Assembly: GCF_014638355.1 (NCBI RefSeq) | Contig: NZ_BMFK01000002.1 | Span: 186,001-250,000, forward strand | Reading direction: 5' to 3' | DNA from: Priestia taiwanensis | GTDB taxonomy: Bacteria > Bacillota > Bacilli > Bacillales > Bacillaceae_G | Length of the DNA: 64,000 nucleotides | In this document: positions 56,911-64,000 of the stretch, in pieces | Layout of the letters: the number at the start of each line of letters is the position of its first letter | Position numbering within the stretch: position 1 is the first letter of the stretch | The notes under the pieces: model-generated | What the model was told of the DNA's origin: nothing | The model's database searches: none | What the model saw: only the letters and a program-made list of their open reading frames with translations | Translations under genes and position numbers: made by a program

Positions 56911-58200
56911 TTATTTCTTCATATACTTCCTTACTTCGGAAATAAAATACAATGAACCTGTAATAACACAAATCTCATTTTCTCCAATTTCCGCTAAGGT
57001 CTCATCAATTGCCACTTTAAAATCACCGTATACAACATGTTCTTTACTTGCGTACTCTGCTAATGTTTCTGCCGGTAACGCTCGGTAGAAATCAAATGAT
57101 GTGAAGACCATTTTGTCTGCTAATTCTTCTAACATCGGTACCATTTCCCCAATTTTCTTATCTGACACAGCACTAAACATAATGGTAATTCTCTTGTCAC
57201 AATAATGTGTTTGCAGTGTATCAACTAAGCATTTTACTCCTTCTGGATTGTGAGCACCGTCAATAATAACAGTTGGATTGTCCTGGACTTTTTCAAAGCG
57301 ACCTAACCAAAATGTTTTATGAAGAGCCACTTCCATTTGCTCTTTATCTACTAGTATCGAGAAGTATGTTTTTAAATAGTGCATTGCCATAAGTGCTAGT
57401 GAGGCGTTCTTCACTTGATGCTTTCCCTTCATTGTTAACTCCGCATGCGGCAATGAACCGAAAGCACATGAGAAGGAAAATGCCTCTCCGCCTTCTGACT
57501 GACCTTTGTATTCACTCATAAATTCTTTTCCTAACACGTATAAAGGCGCTTTTTTCTCTTTGGCAATCGGTGTGATAACTTCTAATGCCTCTAATTGTTC
57601 AATCGCTGTAATAATTGGTACACCGTTTTTAATAATACCGCCCTTTTCATACGCAATTTCTTGAACTGTCTCCCCAAGAATATGTTGATGATCTTGTCCA
57701 ATGTTCGTAATAATTGTCACGAGTGGATGAATCACATTCGTAGAATCAAGACGGCCACCTAGACCTGTTTCAAACAAGACAATATCAGTCGGATTCATAC
57801 AACCGAAATAGTAGATTGCCATCACCGTAATGATTTCAAATTCCGTCGCTTCTCCCAAATCTGTTTCACACAGTTTTTCCGCAACAGGTTTCACAATTTG
57901 AACTAATTTCGTAATCTCGTCATCAGAAATTGGTGTTCCGTTTACACTAATACGCTCATTAAACTGTTCAATATACGGTGATGTAAACGTTCCTACTTCG
58001 TATCCTGCTTCTTGTAGCATGTAACGCATATAACTTAGCGTCGAACCTTTACCATTCGTTCCTGCGAGATGAACGGCTTTTATGCGTCGTTCTGGGTTAT
58101 CTAATTGTGCTAACATGAATTCCATTCGTTCTAATCCCGGCTTAATTCCAAATTGTAGACGATCATGAATCCACTGGATTGCTTCGTTATATGTATGCAT
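56911..58200 (-). CDS. folC: Folylpolyglutamate synthase / dihydrofolate synthase
   Basis: FolC adds glutamate to dihydropteroate and polyglutamate chains to folates. The 429-residue Mur-ligase-like protein has the ATP loop LAGTNGKGSTLSYM near residue 46, FTSPYIEQFNERI, TNIGQDHQHILG and IIDGAHNPEGV near 312. The start follows AAGGAGTAAGAACG. In B. subtilis folC also follows valS; here an MFS gene lies between. Confidence 0.96.
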   Translation of the reverse strand: MHTYNEAIQWIHDRLQFGIKPGLERMEFMLAQLDNPERRIKAVHLAGTNGKGSTLSYMRYMLQEAGYEVGTFTSPYIEQFNERISVNGTPISDDEITKLVQIVKPVAEKLCETDLGEATEFEIITVMAIYYFGCMNPTDIVLFETGLGGRLDSTNVIHPLVTIITNIGQDHQHILGETVQEIAYEKGGIIKNGVPIITAIEQLEALEVITPIAKEKKAPLYVLGKEFMSEYKGQSEGGEAFSFSCAFGSLPHAELTMKGKHQVKNASLALMAMHYLKTYFSILVDKEQMEVALHKTFWLGRFEKVQDNPTVIIDGAHNPEGVKCLVDTLQTHYCDKRITIMFSAVSDKKIGEMVPMLEELADKMVFTSFDFYRALPAETLAEYASKEHVVYGDFKVAIDETLAEIGENEICVITGSLYFISEVRKYMKK

Positions 58201-58272
58201 CGTTCTTACTCCTTTTTATCCGTTTCATTTCTCGTTTCATTATACTATTTGTACTATGACGACGCCATAACG

Positions 58273-58305
58273 AAGCCCCCTCATTCCATCTGAATAAGGG
58301 GGCTT
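58273..58305. terminator. Hairpin between the MFS gene and folC
   Basis: A perfect 9-bp GC-rich stem (58273-58281 with 58297-58305) lies just past the MFS stop. The T run is on the plus-strand side (TCTTTTTT); on the minus strand the tail is only TTCGTTAT, so minus-strand termination is probably weak. Confidence 0.55.
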
Positions 58306-58311
58306 TCTTTT

Positions 58312-59484
58312 TTATAGATTACTAGCTTGTTCCTCGATCATTTGCTTCTCTCGTCGTCTCATACGAATCGCAATAAAACTACCAATGATTAAGAAGTTAA
58401 GTGCAGCTGCTAAGAAGCCACCTGCAGGTGATAAGGATAGTGCGCCTGTAATGAATGAACCTGCTACTACTCCTAATGAGAAAAATGCATAGAAGATACC
58501 GAATGCTTTTCCTCGCTCAGATTCCGTCGTATGTTGTACAATTAACACACTCATCGATGGGAAAATGAAAGCAAATCCTAAGCCATAAATTCCTAAAATA
58601 ACGAACATCATGTTTTTTGTATCAAATATACTTAATAGTACTAATGAAAATGCGATAATTCCCATTCCAATTAACATGATTATTTCTCGTTGGAATCTAT
58701 CAAATATTTTATTCGTTGGAAGAATAAAGAAAATAATAGCCACAATACCGAATGTGCTTAATAACATCCCTGTTGTGGATGAAGGTAAACCAAGCGCCTC
58801 TACTTTAACAGGTAACATATACGCTAAAATACCTTGTGAGAACATTAACGCAAATGAACCGATGTATGCATGAACAAGACCTTTTCGGCTCCATAATGCT
58901 CGCATTTCTGTAAAGCTAAACGTACGCTTCTTCTCCTCTTTGCTTTTCACATTACCTGGTAATACAATAAATACGAAAATAGAACAAACAATCATTAATA
59001 CGGCAACAACGATAAATACCCATTCAATGCCGTACATAGATTTTACAATTCCACTAAAAGCAGGACCTACAATTGCTGCAAATCCAACTGCTGCACCAGA
59101 TAATGCCATCGCTTTTCCTTGTTTGCCATCTTCTGAGCGATTCGCCAAGAATGTGAAGGCTGCTGGCACAAGGAATCCACCACTTATACCGTGCAAGAAG
59201 CGAATAATAATTAATTGAATTGGTGATGTCACCACTGTATATGAAAGAAGGATAATCCCTGTAACAAGCATTCCCCATCCTAATACTTTCTTAGCCCCAG
59301 TTCGATCAATCCACTCTCCAGCTACGACATTCCCCATCATATTCGATAGAGAATACATTCCGACAGCCATCCCCATTAGAAGAGGGGTTGCACCTAGACT
59401 TTGTGCATATGGACTAATAATCGGAAGCTGGGAGAACGTATCAATAAACGCTGTTACGACGATAAAATATAAGAAATATTTCAT
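58312..59484 (-). CDS. MFS transporter under Fur-type control
   Basis: A 390-residue protein with 12 predicted TM helices and the MFS loop GEWIDRTGAKKVLGWG after helix 2, and FGIFYAFFSLGVVAGS in helix 11 region. It resembles DHA1 drug/H+ antiporters. The promoter contains a perfect Fur box (separate entry), so a role in siderophore export or other iron-related export is plausible, though the substrate cannot be read. The start follows GGAGAAAGGTC. It is monocistronic between valS and folC. Confidence 0.85.
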   Translation of the reverse strand: MKYFLYFIVVTAFIDTFSQLPIISPYAQSLGATPLLMGMAVGMYSLSNMMGNVVAGEWIDRTGAKKVLGWGMLVTGIILLSYTVVTSPIQLIIIRFLHGISGGFLVPAAFTFLANRSEDGKQGKAMALSGAAVGFAAIVGPAFSGIVKSMYGIEWVFIVVAVLMIVCSIFVFIVLPGNVKSKEEKKRTFSFTEMRALWSRKGLVHAYIGSFALMFSQGILAYMLPVKVEALGLPSSTTGMLLSTFGIVAIIFFILPTNKIFDRFQREIIMLIGMGIIAFSLVLLSIFDTKNMMFVILGIYGLGFAFIFPSMSVLIVQHTTESERGKAFGIFYAFFSLGVVAGSFITGALSLSPAGGFLAAALNFLIIGSFIAIRMRRREKQMIEEQASNL

Positions 59485-59514
59485 GACCTTTCTCCTCTAC
59501 GCTAATTTGTTCTT

Positions 59515-59543
59515 AGTATACCATCATTGATAATTATTATCAA
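59515..59543 (-). promoter_or_regulatory. Fur-regulated promoter of the MFS gene
   Basis: TTGATA (59538-59543), a 17-nt spacer and TATACT (59515-59520) form a good sigma-A promoter on the minus strand, 31 bp upstream of the start codon. TGATAATTATTATCA (59528-59542), which matches the 7-1-7 Fur consensus exactly, overlaps the -35 and upper spacer. Fur bound there would block RNA polymerase. Confidence 0.8.
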
Positions 59544-59773
59544 TTAATAATAAATATAACCTAATAATAAAAGGATTACCACTTCCAATAATTAGCGAAG
59601 TTATCCTAGAATTCTATTTTCACTATGTTAACAGTATTTTTCATCCTTATACATTCTATCATATTATAACAACAGATATGCTTCATCATTTTTGTCTATT
59701 TTGTTACTAAATGTTTTCGAAGTAGATTATCTTGGATGATTTATCTAAAGTACCTAGAATTTATCAAAAAAAG
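59544..59773. other. Intergenic stretch between the MFS promoter and valS
   Basis: AT-rich, with no ORF, repeat or clear operator that I can see. The right end holds the T run of the valS terminator. Confidence 0.5.
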
Positions 59774-59797
59774 CTACTAGTCATTCGACTAGTAGCC
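59774..59797 (-). terminator. Terminator after valS
   Basis: A perfect 10-bp stem (59774-59783 with 59788-59797) and 4-nt loop are followed on the minus strand by seven T residues. Confidence 0.9.
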
Positions 59798-59805
59798 TCG
59801 TTGCA

Positions 59806-62451
59806 TTATTTCTTTAATTCTTCAATACGCTTTAGAACTGCATCGCGTTTTTCGATGTAGTCTGCTTCTTTCGCGCGCTCACCTTCAATTACATCAGCTG
59901 GAGCTTTCGCTACGAAACCTTGATTTGATAATTTCTTCTGTACACGCTCTACTTCTTTGTTGAATTTCTCTAATTCTTTTTCAAGACGTGCAATTTCTTC
60001 ATCCATGTTAATTAAGCCTGCAAGTGGTAAGAATAATTCTGCACCTGTTACGATTGTCGACATTGACTTCTCAGGAGCTTCCATGCCTGTTGCAATCGTT
60101 AAGTTCTCTGGGTTACAGAAACGCTCTAAGTACGAAGCATTCTTCACTAATTGTTCTTTAACGTTCTCGTCTTTCGCGTTAATCATTAATTCTACTTTCT
60201 TGCTCATTGGCGTATTTACTTCTGCACGGATGTTACGAACAGAGCGAATGATATCTACTAGAAGTTTCATTTCGTTCGCTGCGTCTTTGTCGCTTAACTC
60301 TGTGTTTACAGTTGGCCATGCTGCTACTGTAATAGACTCTCCGTTTGTCGGTAATGCTTGCCAAATTTCCTCTGTTACGAATGGCATGAATGGGTGTAAC
60401 ATGCGCATTACGTTATCTAATACGTATGCTAATACAGAGCGAGTTGTTTTCTTCGCTGCTTCATCTTCACCGTATAATGGAAGTTTCGCCATTTCAATGT
60501 ACCAGTCACATACATCATCCCAGATGAAGTTATATAATACACGGCCAACTTCACCGAACTCATAACGGTCCATTAAGCGTGTTACTTCTTCGATTGTTTC
60601 ATTTAAGCGTGTTAATACCCACTTATCTGCAACTGATTTCTCACCAGTTAAATCGATTTGATCATGTGTCATACCTTCCATGTTCATTAATGCGAAACGT
60701 GAAGCATTCCAAATCTTATTAACGAAGTTCCACGTTGCTTCTACTTTCTCATAGCTGAAGCGTAAGTCTTGACCTGGTGAGCTTCCAGTTGTTAAGAAGT
60801 AACGTAATGAATCCGCACCGTACTTCTCGATTACATCCATTGGATCTACACCGTTACCAAGTGACTTACTCATCTTACGTCCTGATTCGTCACGTACTAA
60901 ACCGTGGATTAATACATCTTTGAATGGACGTTGTCCTGTGAATTCACGCCCTTGGAAGATCATACGAGATACCCAGAAGAAGATGATGTCATAACCAGTT
61001 ACTAAGCAAGCTGTTGGATAGTAACGTTTGAAGTCTGCATCTTCTTCATTTGGCCAACCTAATGTTGAGAATGGCCATAAAGCACTTGAGAACCATGTAT
61101 CTAATACGTCGTTATCTTGTGTCCAGTTCTCTACATCTGCCGGTGCTTCGTGACCTACGTGTAATTCACCTGTTTCGTTATGGTACCAAGCTGGGATACG
61201 GTGTCCCCACCATAATTGACGAGAAATACACCAGTCATGAATGTTCTCCATCCAACGTAAGTATGTTTTCTCAAAACGATCTGGCACGAAGTTTACTTTC
61301 TCTTCACCTTCTTGCATCTTAATTGCTTCTTCTGCAAGAGGTCCCATCTTAACGAACCATTGTTTTGAAAGGTAAGGTTCAACTACTGCACCACTACGCT
61401 CAGAGTGACCTACTGAGTGCATATGCTCTTCGATTTCAACAAGTACGCCAGCTTCTTGTAAGTCTTTCACTAACTGCTTACGGCACTCGAAACGATCCAT
61501 TCCATGATATCTACCTGCTTTTTCATTCATTGAACCATCTTCGTTCATTACAAGAACGCGAGGTAAATCATGGCGGTTACCAACTTCGAAGTCATTCGGG
61601 TCGTGAGCTGGAGTGATTTTCACTACACCTGTACCGAACTCTTTATCTACATAATCATCTGCAATGATTGGAATTTTACGACCAACGATTGGTAATGTTA
61701 CTGTTTTGCCGATTAAACCTTTGTAACGCTCATCTTCTGGATGAACCGCTACTGCTGTATCACCTAACATTGTTTCTGGACGAGTTGTCGCAATACGAAT
61801 ATGTCCTGAACCATCTGTTAATGGGTAATTCATGTGGTAGAATGCACCTTGTACTTCTTTATGAATTACTTCGATATCAGATAACGCTGTACGAGCAGCT
61901 GGATCCCAGTTAATAATACGCTCACCGCGGTAGATGTAGCCTTTTTCGTATAACTTTACGAATACTTCATTTACTGCTTTTGATAAACCTTCATCTAATG
62001 TGAAACGCTCACGAGAGTAGTCTAATCCAAGACCAACTTTCGCCCACTGTGCACGGATGAATGAAGCATACTCTTCTTTCCACTCCCATGCTTTCTCTAA
62101 GAATTTCTCACGGCCTAGGTCGTAACGAGTAACGCCTTCTGCACGAAGTTTCTCTTCTACTTTAGCCTGTGTTGCGATACCTGCATGGTCCATACCTGGT
62201 AACCATAATACGTCGTATCCTTGCATACGCTTGAAGCGAGTTAAAATATCTTGTAATGCTGTATCCCATGCGTGACCTAAGTGTAATTTACCAGTTACGT
62301 TTGGTGGTGGAATTACGATTGTATAAGGCTCTTTCCCTTCGTCACTCTTTGCTTCGAAGAATTTACCTTCTAACCACCACTGATAGCGATTTTCTTCTAC
62401 TGCTTTAGGATCATACTTTGTTGATAACATTTTTTCAGTTGTATTCTCCAT
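59806..62451 (-). CDS. valS: Valyl-tRNA synthetase
   Basis: A class Ia synthetase of 881 residues, the usual size. The HIGH motif is in [15 protein letters not shown] near residue 48-62, the KMSKS motif in [11 protein letters not shown] near 525, the CP1 editing domain lies between ([19 protein letters not shown]), and a C-terminal coiled coil spans about 815-881. The gene is preceded by a T-box leader and its own promoter, so expression responds to uncharged tRNA-Val. It lies downstream of ysxE as in other Bacillus. Confidence 0.98.
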   Translation of the reverse strand: MENTTEKMLSTKYDPKAVEENRYQWWLEGKFFEAKSDEGKEPYTIVIPPPNVTGKLHLGHAWDTALQDILTRFKRMQGYDVLWLPGMDHAGIATQAKVEEKLRAEGVTRYDLGREKFLEKAWEWKEEYASFIRAQWAKVGLGLDYSRERFTLDEGLSKAVNEVFVKLYEKGYIYRGERIINWDPAARTALSDIEVIHKEVQGAFYHMNYPLTDGSGHIRIATTRPETMLGDTAVAVHPEDERYKGLIGKTVTLPIVGRKIPIIADDYVDKEFGTGVVKITPAHDPNDFEVGNRHDLPRVLVMNEDGSMNEKAGRYHGMDRFECRKQLVKDLQEAGVLVEIEEHMHSVGHSERSGAVVEPYLSKQWFVKMGPLAEEAIKMQEGEEKVNFVPDRFEKTYLRWMENIHDWCISRQLWWGHRIPAWYHNETGELHVGHEAPADVENWTQDNDVLDTWFSSALWPFSTLGWPNEEDADFKRYYPTACLVTGYDIIFFWVSRMIFQGREFTGQRPFKDVLIHGLVRDESGRKMSKSLGNGVDPMDVIEKYGADSLRYFLTTGSSPGQDLRFSYEKVEATWNFVNKIWNASRFALMNMEGMTHDQIDLTGEKSVADKWVLTRLNETIEEVTRLMDRYEFGEVGRVLYNFIWDDVCDWYIEMAKLPLYGEDEAAKKTTRSVLAYVLDNVMRMLHPFMPFVTEEIWQALPTNGESITVAAWPTVNTELSDKDAANEMKLLVDIIRSVRNIRAEVNTPMSKKVELMINAKDENVKEQLVKNASYLERFCNPENLTIATGMEAPEKSMSTIVTGAELFLPLAGLINMDEEIARLEKELEKFNKEVERVQKKLSNQGFVAKAPADVIEGERAKEADYIEKRDAVLKRIEELKK

Positions 62452-62484
62452 TGTTTTCCCTCCTAATGTTCATACTATAAAAAC

Positions 62485-62767
62485 AAAAAACTCCACTCAT
62501 CCTTCTTAACGAAAGGACGAATGGAGTTATATTCGCGGTACCACCTTTATTTGCAGCAACTAGTAATCATTCTATGCGTTGCTACACACTCATGTTTTAA
62601 CGGTTATTATCCGTCTTTTGCTACTTAACAACTTGTTCACAAAAGCTGCTCGAGGGCTACCTTCTGACGCTACTATCTAGGAAATCTTTCAGCTAATGAT
62701 TTCCCTCTCTTAAGATGTACTTCGTCGTACTCCTCCCTGTCATTGCATTACATATTTAATTTGGTTA
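62485..62767 (-). ncRNA. T-box leader of valS
   Basis: The T-box core AAGGTGGTACCGCG is at 62534-62547 on the minus strand. Beyond it is a terminator (62485-62528) with matching CTCCATTCGTCC/GGATGAGTGGAG arms, and the competing antiterminator uses the T-box sequence. Stem I lies near 62600-62745; GTC followed by A at 62666-62668 is the likely specifier triplet for valine. Assignment is firm; the specifier is inferred. Confidence 0.92.
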
Positions 62768-62773
62768 CACTCT

Positions 62774-62803
62774 AGTCTACAAAATAATGATAGCAATCGT
62801 CAA
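62774..62803 (-). promoter_or_regulatory. Promoter of the valS T-box transcript
   Basis: TTGACG (62798-62803), an 18-nt spacer and TAGACT (62774-62779) on the minus strand predict a start near 62767. Confidence 0.55.
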
Positions 62804-62949
62804 TATGCTCGCTTATTTTTTTACAATTAAGTTATGTTTCATATGCCGAAACGTTCCTATATAGTTTACCTCTTCTATACAACTTTTATACTTTCAAGAA
62901 TGATTAAGAAATACAAGCATACATATGTACTAAACTGGAGGTGTCCATC

Positions 62950-63144
62950 ATGAAACAACGAAAATTGCTCCCTTATTCACGCTCTCCTTGGTTACAACGC
63001 TTTTTCTCTTCTTTCCGCACATACGTCGTACCACTAACAGTCTTTCAAGGATTTCGCACGTTATTTTTCCCTTCATTTGTTGATATTACACTATTTTTCA
63101 TTTTACTTGCTTTTGCTATTAGCTTTCGTTCGAATAAGTTTTAA
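62950..63144 (+). CDS. Small membrane protein of unknown function
   Basis: A 64-residue protein with a basic N-terminus rich in serine and arginine (MKQRKLLPYSRSPWLQRFF) and one hydrophobic segment (about 40-57, DITLFFILLAFAISF). The start is the ATG at 62950, which follows a strong TGGAGGTGTCC site; an in-frame codon nine nt upstream overlaps it. I do not recognise a family. CATACATA with an upstream GAATGA at 62895-62923 loosely resembles a forespore sigma-F/G promoter. It ends in a hairpin shared with ysxE. Confidence 0.6.
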   Translation: MKQRKLLPYSRSPWLQRFFSSFRTYVVPLTVFQGFRTLFFPSFVDITLFFILLAFAISFRSNKF

Positions 63145-63152
63145 CAATAGAA

Positions 63153-63197
63153 GAAGCAGCGATGAAGCTCACATATAATGGGCTTTATTGCTGCTTC
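63153..63197. terminator. Probable bidirectional terminator between the small ORF and ysxE
   Basis: A long stem pairs GAAGCAGC (63153-63160) with GCTGCTTC (63190-63197), with further pairing inside (AAGC with GCTT). The T runs are short, so strength is uncertain. It overlaps the end of ysxE. Confidence 0.55.
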
Positions 63198-64000
63198 GCT
63201 AATTCTTTCATATGCTCTGCTTGTTGAATTTGTGAAATAAGAAACTCTACATTATTCATCATCCAACTTGCTCGCTGTAATTTATCTGAGCTCGCTAACT
63301 CACTCTCCTTACGCTGCTGTTTCTCATATTGTAGAACATAGCGAACCATCGCGTGCGGATACGCTAAATAACTCATGAATAAATGTTTCTCTTCTTTTAA
63401 TAATGGATAATGCTTCTCATATTCTACCAACCATTCAAATCGATCTGTCCTTGCGACAGGATACGTAAGAAGCGAACGCGAATAAAATGTTACTAAATCT
63501 TGAATAGGAGATGCTTCCTTTGCATTCTCTAAACTAATGAAAAAACCATTACTATCACCATCTATTAAAAAATGCTGTCTTGAGAAATTCCCATGTGTTA
63601 ACACAGATCTCGTTGTTTCTTTCTCCTTCATTTCTTTTTGCCATGTTTCTAGTTGACCTACCGCAAATTCATACGCACGTGTCGTCTGATGATAATACGA
63701 ACAATAATACAACTCAAACGGAGACATATACCACTTCTGTTCGCATTTCTCCACAAATTGGTCAAGTAATTCCCGCTCCGCCTCCCATTTCTTCTTCATT
63801 GTGTCGCAGTGCTTCGTGACTGTTTCCTCTGTTATCTCTTTTGATTTCGTTGTCTTCTCATGTAGCTTTGCTAGTGTACGAAACATATGATGATAATGCT
63901 CATTTTGCTCCGCAGCTCGATCCGCATTCTCTATCCACGGCATAACGTAATAGTACTCTTCTTTCTCATAAATTAAGAAACGTCCGTCATTGGTATAATA
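63185..64000 (-). CDS. ysxE: Spore coat protein YsxE, CotS-family kinase-like (N-terminus cut by window edge)
   Basis: About 271 residues are visible in a frame open to the right edge, so the first part (about 60-80 residues) is missing. LTHGNFSRQHFLID is the equivalent of the aminoglycoside-kinase-like catalytic loop (HGDxxxxN), with D replaced by N. The FFISLENAKEASPIQDLVTFY segment follows in place of the DFG region. This is the CotS/YutH/YsxE pattern of kinase-fold proteins of the spore coat. In B. subtilis ysxE lies between spoVID and valS, which fits. Confidence 0.82.
   Translation of the reverse strand, partial: YYTNDGRFLIYEKEEYYYVMPWIENADRAAEQNEHYHHMFRTLAKLHEKTTKSKEITEETVTKHCDTMKKKWEAERELLDQFVEKCEQKWYMSPFELYYCSYYHQTTRAYEFAVGQLETWQKEMKEKETTRSVLTHGNFSRQHFLIDGDSNGFFISLENAKEASPIQDLVTFYSRSLLTYPVARTDRFEWLVEYEKHYPLLKEEKHLFMSYLAYPHAMVRYVLQYEKQQRKESELASSDKLQRASWMMNNVEFLISQIQQAEHMKELAKQQ

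Overview
The window reads as a single chromosomal segment of a low-GC, endospore-forming Bacillus. The gene order (recJ, secDF, comN, spoVB, yajC, tgt, queA, ruvBA, bofC, safA, nadACB, nifS/nadR, pheA, obg, spo0B, rpmA/prp/rplU, spoIVFBA, minDC, mreDCB, radC, maf, spoIIB, pilus genes, folC, valS, ysxE) is the classical Bacillus backbone. The Pro/Gly/Gln repeat array in the SafA/ExsA-type coat protein and an RNase E/G gene between rplU and spoIVFB point to the B. cereus group or a near relative. The species cannot be fixed from the sequence alone. Most genes lie on the minus strand.

Layout. 1-12.5 kb: recJ (cut by the left edge), secDF with a structured leader, comN, spoVB (+), two small membrane-protein genes, yajC, the queuosine genes tgt and queA, and ruvB/ruvA. 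12.6-22.9 kb: bofC, a candidate small RNA, a DoxX gene with a Rex-like operator, nadE, safA, the divergent nadBCA and nifS-nadR operons, and pheA. 22.9-29.4 kb: a Bce-type two-component and ABC-transporter module with two permeases, inserted between pheA and obg. 29.7-41 kb: obg, spo0B, the ribosomal rplU-prp-rpmA operon with an L21 leader, rng, a NUDIX protein, spoIVFB/FA, minDC and mreBCD. 41.1-43.6 kb: radC, split by a group II intron. 43.7-57 kb: maf, spoIIB and a complete type IV pilus locus (pilB, pilT, pilC, pilin, prepilin peptidase, pilM, pilN, pilO) with three divergently transcribed pilin-like genes. 57-64 kb: folC, an MFS transporter under a Fur-box promoter, valS with a T-box leader, a small membrane ORF and ysxE (cut by the right edge).

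The most unusual element is the 1,831-nt group II intron at 41266-43096. It sits inside the HxH-x7-S-x2-D metal-site motif of radC, and precise removal restores an uninterrupted RadC. Its encoded protein keeps the maturase domain X but has lost the reverse-transcriptase catalytic residues (YADD is replaced by YENQ, and the RT3 aspartate by asparagine). The RNA carries an extra stem-loop between domain VI and the 3' splice site. Together this looks like an immobile, splicing-only intron in an important codon context.

Other signals worth following are a perfect Fur box over an MFS promoter, a Rex-type palindrome upstream of doxX, three copies of a dispersed repeat (one internally deleted), a terminator placed directly behind the major pilin gene, and a candidate 120-nt RNA upstream of bofC.
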